From Clostridiales bacterium (GTDB lineage: Bacteria; Bacillota; Clostridia; Lachnospirales; Lachnospiraceae): a DNA stretch of 64,000 bases. The notes beneath the pieces are model-generated. The model did no database searches, was not told the origin of the DNA, and saw nothing but the letters and a program-made list of their open reading frames with translations. Positions 1 through 9,600 of the stretch are shown in pieces. The translations under genes and the position numbers were made by a program. The stretch's first letter is position 1, and each line of letters opens with the position of its first letter. Location: assembly GCA_018369015.1 (NCBI GenBank), contig JAGZDD010000003.1, forward strand, positions 21,376 to 85,375, read 5' to 3'.

Positions 1-2
1 GT

Positions 3-893
3 GCCGGTATCCTTCTTATTTTAGCAGCCTGGTATTTCACGAAGGAAGTTGTAGGCTCTAAAGCCGCATTAAAAAATGTCCGCGAAACAGAGGGCGAGGA
101 AGCTGCCCAGGTTATTGATGCAATTATGAAAAGTGAAGGCGAACAGCCTAACGGTAAGCAAAAGGACAGAAATGTCATTAAAGATTTTATCATGCTTTTC
201 AGCAACAAATACTGGATTATTAATATGCTTGCAGCTTTAGCTAATGGTGTAGGTATTGGTTTTATGTTTGGTGTTGCCACCTACTTTGCTAAATATGTTC
301 TCGGCGATATGGCTCTTTTGTCCGGTATTTATGGCACTATGTCCATCGGTATGATGGCAGGTATTTTCATCGCCGCTCCAACGATCGTCAAGCTTGATTC
401 CCGCATGGTCGGCGTATTAGGCAGTTTTATAGGGGCGGCAGGCATGGGGATTTCAGCTATATCTATCCTTGTTTTGCACAATGTCACCTTGTTTTATGCC
501 GGTTTATTTATCCGGCAGATTGGTACAGGCTTTGTTATAGCTATTGCCAATGATATGACGGCCAGAGTCATTGATTACGGCGAATGGCGCTTTGGCTATC
601 GCATTGACGGCCTGGCCTTTTCTGGTTCTTCCGTTATGCAAAAAATTATGTCGGCTGCCGCAACCGCTATCCTTGGTATTGTCCTGACAGCCGTCGGATA
701 CCAGGGAGGATCGGACATCATTCCGGCCAGCGCCGTGTCAGCGATCCAGCATATGTTTTTAACAATTCCCGGTATTGCGTTGCTGGCCAGCGGTTGCTTT
801 TATATTATGCTGAACCTGTCAAACAAACGCGTCATCGAAATGCGTGAAGATATTGCAACCCGGGCAAAAGAAAAAGTCAACGCTATGAAATAA
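3..893 (+). CDS. GPH/MFS-type sugar-cation symporter, C-terminal part (5' end outside window)
   Basis: The reading frame is open from base 3, so the gene begins before the window and only the last 296 residues are seen; the ATG at 126 is internal. The visible part has about six hydrophobic helices. Their pattern (NKYWIINML at the start of a bundle, the IDYGEWRFGYRIDGLAFS loop) is typical of glycoside-pentoside-hexuronide:cation symporters such as MelB and XylP. It would sit in the cytoplasmic membrane and import a glycoside with Na+ or H+. It is followed after 44 bp by the C-glycoside deglycosidase-like pair in the same direction, so its substrate is probably that enzyme's glycoside. That assignment is inferred from context. 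Confidence 0.85.
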   Translation, partial: AGILLILAAWYFTKEVVGSKAALKNVRETEGEEAAQVIDAIMKSEGEQPNGKQKDRNVIKDFIMLFSNKYWIINMLAALANGVGIGFMFGVATYFAKYVLGDMALLSGIYGTMSIGMMAGIFIAAPTIVKLDSRMVGVLGSFIGAAGMGISAISILVLHNVTLFYAGLFIRQIGTGFVIAIANDMTARVIDYGEWRFGYRIDGLAFSGSSVMQKIMSAAATAILGIVLTAVGYQGGSDIIPASAVSAIQHMFLTIPGIALLASGCFYIMLNLSNKRVIEMREDIATRAKEKVNAMK

Positions 894-937
894 TAAAACT
901 ATAAAAAGAAACCTATAAAGTTAAGGAGGTACTAGCA

Positions 938-1816
938 ATGAGTGAAAGTAAAAAAATGCCGAAACGCGGCATCTCAACCTATTGTTTTTATCCGCAGTTG
1001 GATGTCAACATGGATTTAGAGGATATTTTCATGCACATGGAAGATATGGAGGCCTATGGTCTTGAAATTCTTGCGGACGGCATTATTGAAGGCTATCCGT
1101 GGCCATCTAATAAATGGCTTGACAGATGGTTCGCTCTGATCGAAAAATACCATATTGTTCCAGTAGAATACGGTCACTGGATAGAGTCCAGGCTTGTTCC
1201 CGGGCGAGAAGCCACCCTTGAGGAATCGCTTGAGCAGTTGATCCGGGATATTAAACTTGCCTCATTCCTCGGTTTTCCGTACATGCGTACAAAGCTTGGC
1301 GTCATTGACGATGTTTTAAATCCTGTTACAAACTGGAGAGAAATCATCCTCCGCGCATTACCTTATGCCGAAAAATATAATGTAGTTATGCAGCCGGAGC
1401 TTCATGCGCCTACCCGTCTTACCGATCCAATGGTTCAGGCTTACGCCGAATTTATTGATAAAGAAAAAACAAAACACTTTGGCTTTAATGTAGATTTCGG
1501 TATATTCCAGTACAGAGATCCCGAAGGAATGGAAAGGGAAAGGCCCGGACACTTCAAATTCAATCCAAGCAAACCGGAGGATATTATTCCATTTCTTCCC
1601 TATGTCCACTGCTGTCATGCGAAATATTACAATATGAGCGAAGATTTTGAAGAAACAACGATTCCTTACCGGGAAGTCATTGACATTATGATTGCCCACG
1701 GCTGGAACGGCTATCTTTTATCAGAATACGAAGGGCCGAAAAAAACCGATATTAACCACTGTATCACTCAGGTACGCAGACATCAGTTATTTATGAAAAA
1801 TATTCTTGGAGCATAA
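938..1816 (+). CDS. C-glycoside deglycosidase-like large subunit (sugar phosphate isomerase/epimerase TIM barrel)
   Basis: 292-residue protein of the xylose-isomerase-like TIM-barrel family, with AAGGAGG ideally placed before the ATG. Four likely metal ligands are visible: E154 in PELHAP, D186 in NVDFGIFQ, H227 in HCCHAKYY and E263 in LSEYEG. Together with the DUF6379 gene directly downstream, this is the organisation of the DgpB/DgpC, DfgA/DfgB and CarB/CarC enzymes. Those cleave the C-C bond between a 3-oxo sugar and an aromatic aglycone in C-glycosides such as puerarin or orientin. Family membership is read from sequence; the substrate is inferred. No Gfo/Idh-type oxidoreductase that would make the 3-oxo intermediate lies in the window, though one could lie upstream of base 1. 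A 350-residue relative is at 57937-58989. Confidence 0.8.
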   Translation: MSESKKMPKRGISTYCFYPQLDVNMDLEDIFMHMEDMEAYGLEILADGIIEGYPWPSNKWLDRWFALIEKYHIVPVEYGHWIESRLVPGREATLEESLEQLIRDIKLASFLGFPYMRTKLGVIDDVLNPVTNWREIILRALPYAEKYNVVMQPELHAPTRLTDPMVQAYAEFIDKEKTKHFGFNVDFGIFQYRDPEGMERERPGHFKFNPSKPEDIIPFLPYVHCCHAKYYNMSEDFEETTIPYREVIDIMIAHGWNGYLLSEYEGPKKTDINHCITQVRRHQLFMKNILGA

Positions 1817-1836
1817 TTGAAAGGAGGATTCTTTCT

Positions 1837-2262
1837 ATGTTAGAAATGGAAGCCCTGCAATATAAAGGTTTTAGAAACATCAAAAAAAATGGTGAAATCA
1901 CAGGATTCCAGGTGGGCATCCGCTTTGTAGCTTACAGAGGCCCTTGGATGTCACAGTTCCGTTTTAAATACGTAAAGGTAGACGGAGAAAAATTCGGTCC
2001 GGATGTATGCACATTTTTTCTGCACGGCGTAGAATATACTTATGAGGAAATGCTGTCCGACTGGCGTGTTAAATGGAATTTGCAGGATGTTTGCTACATC
2101 CATGTGCAAAAGCCCGGCGGCCTGTCCTCGGGCAATCATAAGGTACAAGTCATCTTCTGGGAAATCGCCTCATATATTCCGCCGTTTCTGGATGATCTGC
2201 GTATGAAGCAGGAAGACGACCCTGAAGATCCTTCCAACACAAGAGAAATGATTATCGTTTAA
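1837..2262 (+). CDS. DUF6379-type small subunit of C-glycoside deglycosidase
   Basis: 141-residue soluble protein, 20 bp after the TIM-barrel gene, with its own AAAGGAGG site. It shares its layout with the 129-residue protein at 59009-59398: an N-terminal KGF(R/K)N motif, VGFQ/GFQV and YYRGV/YRGPW strand patterns, a VDGE element, an F-x-L-(x)G-x-x-(Y/F)T-x-EEM segment, and a C-terminal HHIK/HKVQV strand. This small beta-rich family is the obligate partner of the TIM-barrel subunit in characterised C-deglycosidases. The 3' end is followed by a strong terminator hairpin, so it is the last gene of the symporter operon. Function is assigned from the pairing, since the sequence contains no catalytic motif. 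Confidence 0.75.
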   Translation: MLEMEALQYKGFRNIKKNGEITGFQVGIRFVAYRGPWMSQFRFKYVKVDGEKFGPDVCTFFLHGVEYTYEEMLSDWRVKWNLQDVCYIHVQKPGGLSSGNHKVQVIFWEIASYIPPFLDDLRMKQEDDPEDPSNTREMIIV

Positions 2263-2301
2263 AGCTTTTTAATGTTAATCGCGATTTCTATTATGGAAAT
2301 T

Positions 2302-2333
2302 TAGGCCGCTGGAGAATCCAGCGGCCTATTCCT
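2302..2333. terminator. Bidirectional terminator hairpin
   Basis: A perfect 12-bp stem (2302-2313 with 2317-2328) and 3-nt loop is followed by a T/C-rich tract on the plus strand. It lies between the converging DUF6379 gene and rho. Confidence 0.75.
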
Positions 2334-2351
2334 TTCCTCTGGAATACTGTA

Positions 2352-4238
2352 TTAAAGAAACTTCGTCCTCTTAATGGCAGCAATAAAATCCTTATTAGAA
2401 CGGGTACGCATAAACATTTCTAAAATGCGCTCTAACGCCTCGTCCGATTTAAGACCCCCCAATGCTTTACGCATCAGATATGTAGCCTCTAATTCTTCAC
2501 GGCTTAAAAGAAGTTCTTCGCGCCGTGTTCCTGAACGGGCAATATCAATCGCCGGGAATATACGCTTTTCCGAAAGCTTCCGGTCCAAAACAAGCTCCAT
2601 ATTCCCAGTTCCTTTAAATTCCTCGAAAACAACATCATCCATTTTACTTCCGGTTTCTACAAGCGCTGTAGCCAGAACTGTAAGGCTTCCGCCCTCGCGC
2701 ATATTTCTTGCCGCACCAAAAAACTTTTTCGGCATATGAAGGGCTGCGGGGTCAAGACCGCCCGAAAGCGTGCGGCCGCTGGGCGGAACCGTGAGGTTAT
2801 ATGCTCTGGCAAGCCGGGTAATGCTGTCCAGCAAAATAACCACATCCTTCTTATGCTCCACAAGCCTTTTCGCCCTCTCTAAAACCATCTCAGAAACTCT
2901 TTTATGATGTTCTGGAAGCTCGTCAAAAGTTGAATAGATGACTTCCACATTTTCACCCTCAATATATTCCTTAATGTCCGTAACCTCCTCCGGGCGTTCA
3001 TCGATCAAAAGAATAATCATATTCATATCCGGATGATTAGAATGGACAGATTTTGCCACCTGTTTTAAAAGGGTCGTTTTTCCTGTTTTGGGAGGCGCCA
3101 CGATCATACCTCTCTGGCCTTTGCCAATGGGCGACACAAGGTCCACAATACGCATAGGCACACTGGCCCGCTCGGTTTCTAAGCGGATCCGGCTATTGGG
3201 GAAGATCGGCGTCATATCCTCAAAATTTTTCCGCCGGCTTGCCTCTGACGGATGGAAGCCATTCACGGCTTTAACAAACAACAGGGCGCTGAATTTTTCC
3301 GTCGGCAGTTTAATCTTGATATTTCCTTCAATAATATCTCCGGTTTTTAAATTAAACCGGCGAATCTGTGCCGGAGAAACATAAATATCATTATCTCCCG
3401 GAAGATAGTTTTCACAGCGGATAAAACCAAAGCCATCCGGCATAACCTCAAGAATCCCATGGGCCATATTGCCGCTGTCTAGTTCCTCTAAAGAAGGTTC
3501 AATGTGGTAATCATTATCGCTGCGGTTTATGTCAACGTTGTCATTGCGGCTGTCGCTGCGCTCATCCGCATTGCGTACATAGCAGTCACTGCGGCTGCTT
3601 CCGTTCGTGTAGCTTTCGGCCCGATTATCATTCCGGCTGCTTCCGTTATTCTCTGTGCGGCTGTCACCACGGCTATTTGTGCCTCCATAGCTATCGCTGC
3701 GGCTATCATTCCTTCCGCTTCCGCCGGCGCTGCTGTCACTCCGGCCGTCACTCCGGCCGTTTGTGCCGTCATTCCGGTTCCACCGGCTTCCCGACTGAGC
3801 CATATTATTCCTCATATTGCGGGTCGATGTGCGGCCGCCTTTTCCATTTCTAGCATAGCTGCTGCCCGTTCCTTCAAAACTCCCGGCATTTTCGTTATTT
3901 CCTCCCTGATTTTGGGAGCCTGATGAAAAAGAGGCATTGGCCTTTGCTGTTGTGGCCCGCTCTCTTTTATTGACAGCAGAGCTTTCTTTTTCTACTGGGG
4001 AATCCTTCGTTTCCTGATGATTCCCGATGGCAGCGCTGCCGCCCGAAGCCGCCTCTGGCTGGGATACTTTTTCCAAAGATGTCTTATCGTCATCCGGCAG
4101 GGCATTTTTCTGTTCTTCCAGATCACTCAAAATCTGCACCAACTGGGCCTTTCTCATGGCCGAGGTGTTCTTTATCCCCTGGGCCTTCACAATAGCTTTC
4201 AGCTCCACTAAGGATAAGGTATTATATTTTTCAATCAT
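2352..4238 (-). CDS. rho: Transcription termination factor Rho with long disordered insertion
   Basis: ATP-dependent RNA translocase that ends transcription. The start at 4238 (MIEKYNTL) is chosen over an upstream in-frame ATG because a GGAGG lies 6 nt before it, giving 628 residues against about 420 in E. coli. Order: Rho_N/SAP-like helical domain (about 1-45), low-complexity insert (about 45-250) dominated by Asn, Ser, Gly, Arg and Asp with RSD/RND repeats, cold-shock-type RNA-binding domain (about 260-330, GFGFIR), and RecA-like ATPase with Walker A PPKTGKT near 383-389, LLIDERPEEVTD, and the Q/R-loop region. All catalytic motifs are intact. Comparable inserts occur in Rho of other gut bacteria and clostridia, where they are linked to condensate or prion-like behaviour. 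Monocistronic; converges on the 2.3-kb terminator. Confidence 0.96.
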   Translation of the reverse strand: MIEKYNTLSLVELKAIVKAQGIKNTSAMRKAQLVQILSDLEEQKNALPDDDKTSLEKVSQPEAASGGSAAIGNHQETKDSPVEKESSAVNKRERATTAKANASFSSGSQNQGGNNENAGSFEGTGSSYARNGKGGRTSTRNMRNNMAQSGSRWNRNDGTNGRSDGRSDSSAGGSGRNDSRSDSYGGTNSRGDSRTENNGSSRNDNRAESYTNGSSRSDCYVRNADERSDSRNDNVDINRSDNDYHIEPSLEELDSGNMAHGILEVMPDGFGFIRCENYLPGDNDIYVSPAQIRRFNLKTGDIIEGNIKIKLPTEKFSALLFVKAVNGFHPSEASRRKNFEDMTPIFPNSRIRLETERASVPMRIVDLVSPIGKGQRGMIVAPPKTGKTTLLKQVAKSVHSNHPDMNMIILLIDERPEEVTDIKEYIEGENVEVIYSTFDELPEHHKRVSEMVLERAKRLVEHKKDVVILLDSITRLARAYNLTVPPSGRTLSGGLDPAALHMPKKFFGAARNMREGGSLTVLATALVETGSKMDDVVFEEFKGTGNMELVLDRKLSEKRIFPAIDIARSGTRREELLLSREELEATYLMRKALGGLKSDEALERILEMFMRTRSNKDFIAAIKRTKFL

Positions 4239-4391
4239 ATAGAACCTCCGTTCTTTTTTAGTCGAATCCATCACCTAAAGACTATGTAAAAGCTTACTGC
4301 CGGTCATGTCAATGTACTGAAGAAACCAAATCTGCGTTTCATACAGGCAAATACCAAACAGCGCCAATATTCCATGGCTTCACATAAAAAC

Positions 4392-4430
4392 TTTCATGCC
4401 GTGCTGCGCGCGGCTTGGCCGCACATGAAA
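4392..4430. repeat. TTTCATG...CATGAAA palindromic repeat
   Basis: Imperfect palindrome, GC-rich in the middle, starting CTTTCATG and ending CATGAAAG. The reverse complement resembles the repeats at 23571-23606, 61845-61884 and 63650-63688, which share the TTTCATRCGT...GCGCGGCATGAAA plan. It is a member of the dispersed palindromic family, upstream of rho. Confidence 0.6.
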
Positions 4431-4872
4431 GCCGCTCAAACGTCTAATCGATCAATAAGGAAAACTTGCTCAAACAGATATGTCTTTAGATGCCAATTTT
4501 ATATATGTTAAACATGTAATTATTACTCATCGGGATGAATTGCTATAAATATCCAAATTTGAATATCTATGAATGTATAGAATATATTCCTTTTTCAATT
4601 CAAGGCTGGATTTTTTAGGAAACCTACGATAATAGAATAATAATACTGGATCATCTGTTTTTATTATACACATTTACTTGCAAAAAGGAAAGATTTTTTT
4701 ACAGACTTTTTTCGACATTCACATCGAATTTTGTCATTTTCGCAGAAATATGAAAGTTTATTATAGTTTTCTTTCATTTTTCTCATTTGATTTTTTTCTT
4801 GTTTATAACGTTTTATGTTGAATTATAACAAGTTATTTCCAATATATATTTATTTTTTCTTACTTTAATCTA
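4431..4872. other. AT-rich intergenic stretch without recognised gene
   Basis: Between the rho start and the gdhA promoter the sequence is strongly AT-rich, and I found no coding pattern, RNA gene or long hairpin. The rho promoter probably lies in its left part, but no single convincing hexamer pair stood out. Confidence 0.5.
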
Positions 4873-4901
4873 TTGAATTTACTGAATCAATATAGTATAA
4901 T
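4873..4901 (+). promoter_or_regulatory. Predicted gdhA promoter
   Basis: TTGAAT (4873-4878) and TATAAT (4896-4901) are separated by exactly 17 nt, close to the sigma-70/sigma-A consensus. Transcription would start near 4908. The leader would be about 270 nt and would contain the whole MITE at 4956-5145. Confidence 0.7.
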
Positions 4902-4955
4902 AACTTGCATAATTGAGTGATAGAAAATTGCCGTGGTTTTTTGCAGCCGGAGATT

Positions 4956-5145
4956 GTAACAGTTCAGCTATGCTGAACTGTTACCTGCAAAAATCCATAA
5001 AAAATCGCCTGCGGCGATGGGATTTTTGCACTCCTGTTTCGCTTTCTGACAGTCAGCGCACACATTGAACACTTGGCGAGGTATTTTCGAGCCTGGTGAG
5101 AAAGCGTACAAAGAAGCAAGTGTGCAGACCTGGCTGAACTCTTAC
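4956..5145. mobile_element. MITE with 14-bp terminal inverted repeats and 8-bp target duplication
   Basis: The left end reads gtaacagttcagc and the right end (5132-5145) is the complement of gtaagagttcagcc. The 8-mer CGGAGATT occurs directly outside both ends (4948-4955 and 5146-5153), which is the signature of a transposition event. Inside are a 13-bp perfect hairpin (4956-4968/4972-4984) and a nested hairpin (4987-4996/5020-5029 enclosing 5004-5009/5013-5018). There is no coding capacity, so it must be mobilised in trans. It lies 34 bp before the gdhA start codon. Confidence 0.85.
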
Positions 5146-5179
5146 CGGAGATTTTCTATTTTTTAAGGAGGAATTTACA

Positions 5180-6511
5180 ATGTCATACGTTGATAGCGTC
5201 ATCGAAAGTGTAGTTAAGAAAAATCCTAACGAACCTGAATTTATCCAGGCAGTGACAGAAGTATTAAATTCTCTGCGCCTTGTCGTTGATAATGATGAAA
5301 AATACCAGAAGGCAGCGCTTCTTGAAAGAATCGTTGAGCCGGAGCGTATTGTTATGTTCCGCGTACCATGGGTAGACGACGCCGGACAGGTTCATGTGAA
5401 CAAGGGTTATCGTGTACAGTTTAATAGTGCCATCGGACCATACAAGGGCGGCCTTCGTCTTCATCCGTCCGTAAATTTAAGCATCATCAAGTTCCTTGGC
5501 TTCGAGCAGATTTTTAAGAACTCTTTGACAGGGCTTCCTATCGGCGGCGGCAAGGGTGGTTCTGACTTTGATCCCAAGGGAAAATCAGACCGTGAAATTA
5601 TGGCTTTCTGCCAGAGCTTTATGACAGAGCTGTGCCGTCATATCGGCGCCGACACTGACGTTCCTGCCGGTGATATTGGCACAGGCGCAAGAGAGATCGG
5701 CTACATGTACGGACAGTATAAGAGAATCCGCAATGTATCTGAGGGCGTCCTTACAGGCAAAGGCTTATCCTACGGCGGTTCCCTGGCACGTACACAGGCT
5801 ACGGGCTATGGCCTTGTCTATCTTGTAGACGAATTATTAAAGACAAAGGGAAATACCCTTGAAGGCAAAACGGTTGCTGTTTCAGGTGCTGGCAATGTGG
5901 CTATTTACGCTACAGAAAAAGCACAGCAGCTCGGAGCTAAGGTTGTTACATGCTCCGACTCTACTGGCTGGGTTTACGATAAGGACGGCATTGATCTTAA
6001 AGCCCTTAAAGAAATTAAAGAGGTTAAACGCGCCCGTCTTACAGAATATACAAAATATCGTCCAAATGCCGAATACCATGAAGGCCGCGGCGTATGGTCC
6101 GTGAAGTGTGACATTGCGCTTCCATGTGCAACTCAGAATGAGTTGTTCCTTGAAGATGCAAAACAGCTTGTAGCCAATGGCTGTATCGTTGTTGCTGAAG
6201 GCGCTAATATGCCGACAACGATGGATGCCACAGAATATTTACAGGCAAACGGCGTTTACTTTGCCCCGGGCAAGGCTGCCAATGCCGGCGGTGTGGCCAC
6301 TTCCGCATTGGAAATGTCACAGAACAGTATGCGCTATAGCTGGAGCTTTGACGAGGTTGACGCAAAGCTTAAAGATATTATGGTTAATATTTTCCACAAT
6401 ATCGATGACGCAGCCAGAGAATACGGCGTTGAAAATAATTATGTTGCCGGCGCAAATATTGCGGGCTTCAAGAAGGTTGCCGATGCTATGATGGCACAGG
6501 GCGTTTGCTAG
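5180..6511 (+). CDS. gdhA: Glutamate dehydrogenase (hexameric, probably NADP-type)
   Basis: 443 residues, the usual length of the hexameric GDH family, with AAGGAGGA 7 nt before the ATG. It interconverts 2-oxoglutarate plus ammonia and glutamate in the cytoplasm. The substrate domain shows KGGLRLHPSVN and the catalytic lysine K125 in PIGGGKGG; PAGDIGTGAREIG follows. The Rossmann domain has VSGAGNVA around residue 235. The C-terminal NAGGVATSALEMSQNS segment is conserved. Cofactor preference is assigned from overall resemblance to clostridial and enterobacterial NADP enzymes, not proven by sequence. The gene stands alone. A strong promoter lies upstream, and a MITE separates it from the RBS. 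Confidence 0.95.
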   Translation: MSYVDSVIESVVKKNPNEPEFIQAVTEVLNSLRLVVDNDEKYQKAALLERIVEPERIVMFRVPWVDDAGQVHVNKGYRVQFNSAIGPYKGGLRLHPSVNLSIIKFLGFEQIFKNSLTGLPIGGGKGGSDFDPKGKSDREIMAFCQSFMTELCRHIGADTDVPAGDIGTGAREIGYMYGQYKRIRNVSEGVLTGKGLSYGGSLARTQATGYGLVYLVDELLKTKGNTLEGKTVAVSGAGNVAIYATEKAQQLGAKVVTCSDSTGWVYDKDGIDLKALKEIKEVKRARLTEYTKYRPNAEYHEGRGVWSVKCDIALPCATQNELFLEDAKQLVANGCIVVAEGANMPTTMDATEYLQANGVYFAPGKAANAGGVATSALEMSQNSMRYSWSFDEVDAKLKDIMVNIFHNIDDAAREYGVENNYVAGANIAGFKKVADAMMAQGVC

Positions 6512-6536
6512 TAAAAAAACTTTATAAGTTAAAACG

Positions 6537-6587
6537 GATAGTGCTGCGGCGCGGGGAAGAACATCTTTCCCGCGCCGCAGCACTATC
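6537..6587. terminator. Exceptionally long 24-bp hairpin after gdhA
   Basis: 6537-6560 pairs with 6564-6587 over 24 positions with a single G-T wobble and a 3-nt loop. There is no T-tract on the plus strand, so it may act as a 3' stabiliser or processing structure with the real terminator following at 6620. Confidence 0.6.
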
Positions 6588-6619
6588 ACAGTCAGCTCAC
6601 AGCATTGCTGTCCATTGCC

Positions 6620-6645
6620 CGGCAGGTGATACGGCCTGCCGTTTT
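6620..6645 (+). terminator. Intrinsic terminator of gdhA
   Basis: A 7-bp stem CGGCAGG/CCTGCCG (6620-6626/6635-6641) is followed by TTTTAAT on the plus strand, between gdhA and the convergent surface-protein gene. Confidence 0.6.
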
Positions 6646-6662
6646 AATATCCGTCAATTATT

Positions 6663-9600
6663 TTAACTTTCTTTTGTAAAGAAACGTTTTTTCACAGCAA
6701 TAACACCAATCCCAGCGCAGACTGCCATAATGACAATTATCATTGCCAAAGGCGTCGTGTCTCCGGTTTTAGGAGTTTCCTGGCTTTGGGTGTTTAAATT
6801 TTGTCCGTTGCCTCCGGACGTTTCCTGACCGCCGGAGCCATTCCCCGGATTCATTACCTGTTCAGAAATCACAAGCACATAATCCGACGCATGGCTGAAA
6901 TCAAGGCTTACATTTCCGTCCGCCCCGATTGCCCCGGCATTCATAAATACCAGCTTGCCGTCGCTGTCATAATAGTATAGATTTCCATACTGTCCGGCAT
7001 ACTCCGCTCCGGCATTCATTGTCAATGTCGCTTTAAAACCGAAATCCCCATTATGGGTCAGAGAAATCTGCCTTACAGGCTGATTGCCGGCCAGTTCCTT
7101 CACAATACTGCTTGGAACAGCATTTGTGTCAAATTTGACCTCCAGGTTAATATCTTTTAAATCCGAAGCCAGAATATTCATGCCGTTAATCGTCCATGTG
7201 TATCCTCCCATATCTAATACAATCGTTACATCGCGGCCCTTGGCTGCCTGTAAAATATCCTTTGAAATGACAGTCGCGCCGTTCATCGGTACAGTTACGG
7301 TCTGTCCGTCGGCAGTATTTTGAATGTTTTCTATAATAGTATCTACCATTTCGGACGGCAGCCCGGTTTCCGGTGTTTGAGGCTGATCCGGTGTTTCCGG
7401 TTCTTCCGTTTCTCCCGGTTCTTCCGGCTGTGCGGAAGTATCTGACAGCTTACCAGATCCGGCAAAGGTATAGCATTTTCCATACTCCTCACGATATTCG
7501 CCGTCCACAACAAAGGTCGAGCCTTCTATGGGATCGAACCAGCTTACTTTTCCGTCAATCCCGTCAAAGGTATCTGGGATCGTGACGGTTTCCCCGGCTT
7601 CCGCCGTCTGGCAAAACACGCGGTTGGTTTCACCTGTTTCGTTCCAAATAACATAGCGGATAATAAAATTTTCATATTCCGCCTTCATCTCTACTGATGT
7701 TTCAGTAACTTCCTGGTTGTCCATATCCTCGGTAATCCCTGGATACGTCCAACCGGTAAAGCGAAGCCCTTCATACATTTCCGGAAGCTCCTGCGCATTT
7801 AGTATATCTTTAAGTTCTTTATAGGTTGTTCCTTTTGGCACAAAAAATGCCAGCGAACCCTGATATGCGCCGTCTAAATAAAAGTCTCCCTGAGTATACC
7901 CGCCATTTGCATTAAAATATCCTTTTTTAAGCAGCAGAAGGACATCATCATACTGAGCTGACATGGAAAACTCATCTATTCTTGGGTCAATTACCTCATC
8001 CTCGCTATAGCCACCCATAGAAAAACCTTTCCATTCCACAATCGGATGCCCCGCCATGGCGTCGTCTGGCTGAAATTCACTTGCTTTTTCTATTAACATG
8101 CCGTAAGTCGAGCCTGGTTCTAAAATATACAGCCGCACGGAACCGCCCCAGGCTCCGTTATTCACAGCGTAGCTATAATACACAGGTACAGCAAGCTTAT
8201 CATATGTGGCATAAATATAAATACTTCCGTCATTATATAATTTAGTATCCATAGTCACCGGGTTTCCGTTCTCATCTTCCCAGCCCGTCTGATTTACCCC
8301 GGTAATAGCCGAACTCATTTCCGGCAGTGTAATTCCCAGGTCGCCCAGTGTCGGACGTCTTCCGGCATTTTCCACAGCAATTGATTCTGAATACTGATAT
8401 ACTCCCGACACATCCTTGGTAACAAAAGAAACATATGCTGTCCTTGTAGCTTCCGTAAATGTATCTTCATTAAATACATTTATATAGTACGGATAATTTT
8501 CCGAGCTAAAATAAAAACTATGCTTGCTGGTTGTCCAAAGTTCCAGGCTGTTTAAATACCATTCACAGGGATAAAGTTCTTCTCTGATTTCAAAGGTGCC
8601 TGTGTACATACCTTTTTCTTCATTATAAAGTAATTCTATATATCTTGTATCGTCCGTAATATCTGAAGCGGCATAAAAGATTGCTTTGCCGGATGAATTT
8701 AATTTTTCCTGGCTTTCAACGTAAATCTTAAGCTGTACCGTATCGCCCACGTTTACCGTTTCTCCATTATGGCTGATTTCAATGCCCGTAATTTTAACTT
8801 CATCCTCAGGATCCGTATCCTCAGTACTGTCTTCGCCTTTTGTATGATCCACAGTAAAACTATATGTACCAATTTCCGCAATATCCAGTTCAACATTACC
8901 GCCGGTTCTGCTTAAATAAATCCTGTCCAGAGTATATGTTTTGGACACATCACCATAAGGTTCCATTGCCGTGCGGTAACTATAATTAAGATTCATACCG
9001 GTGTTGTCGGCAGACATACCAAATGTATAGTAATATCCATCCGATGATTTAAAACAAATATAGACATTCTCATAAGGATTTATGGGCTGATCTAAGGTCA
9101 GCGAAAATCCAAGGTCACTCCCAATCTGGTCTTCCTTAAGTGTCTGTCCATTGGCAGCAAACTGAAAGTCCGCAATCTTTATGACAGTTTCTGAAATAGC
9201 ATTGAACCAATATTTATAGTTCCAATTTTCATCGCGCACTTCTGCCTGAATATAATTGTGAGAGTTATCCGTCACCTGAAGCTCTCTGAGCTGAATCTGT
9301 ACGCTGGCCATATTTTCAAGTGTCCATGTACCTACATATTCGCCGCTTGCGTCATCATAGGCTAAGGACATTGTATGGGCAAAACCTCCGTCTTTTCCAT
9401 AAAAATCAGCCGTCACAGAGCTTATGCCGGATTTTGCATCATAGGCCTTTACTCTCAGTTCAACGGTCTCTCCCTCTTTGAGCGTCTGTCCGTTTTGTAC
9501 AAGCTGCACATTCTCGATCACAGGCTTTTCAGTATCATAGTTTTCGGATACAGGCTGCGTATTCAAATCTACAGATATTTGATCCGTTTCTTCCGCCTTA

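Noticed and set aside
1358..1699. 113-residue minus-strand frame inside the C-deglycosidase gene
   Set aside because: Complete overlap with a clearly coding gene, no RBS, no recognisable domain.
3504..3923. 139-residue hydrophobic protein on the plus strand
   Set aside because: It is the antisense reading of the Asn/Ser/Gly-rich insert of rho; Ala/Val/Ile runs result from the repeated codons, and no RBS is present.
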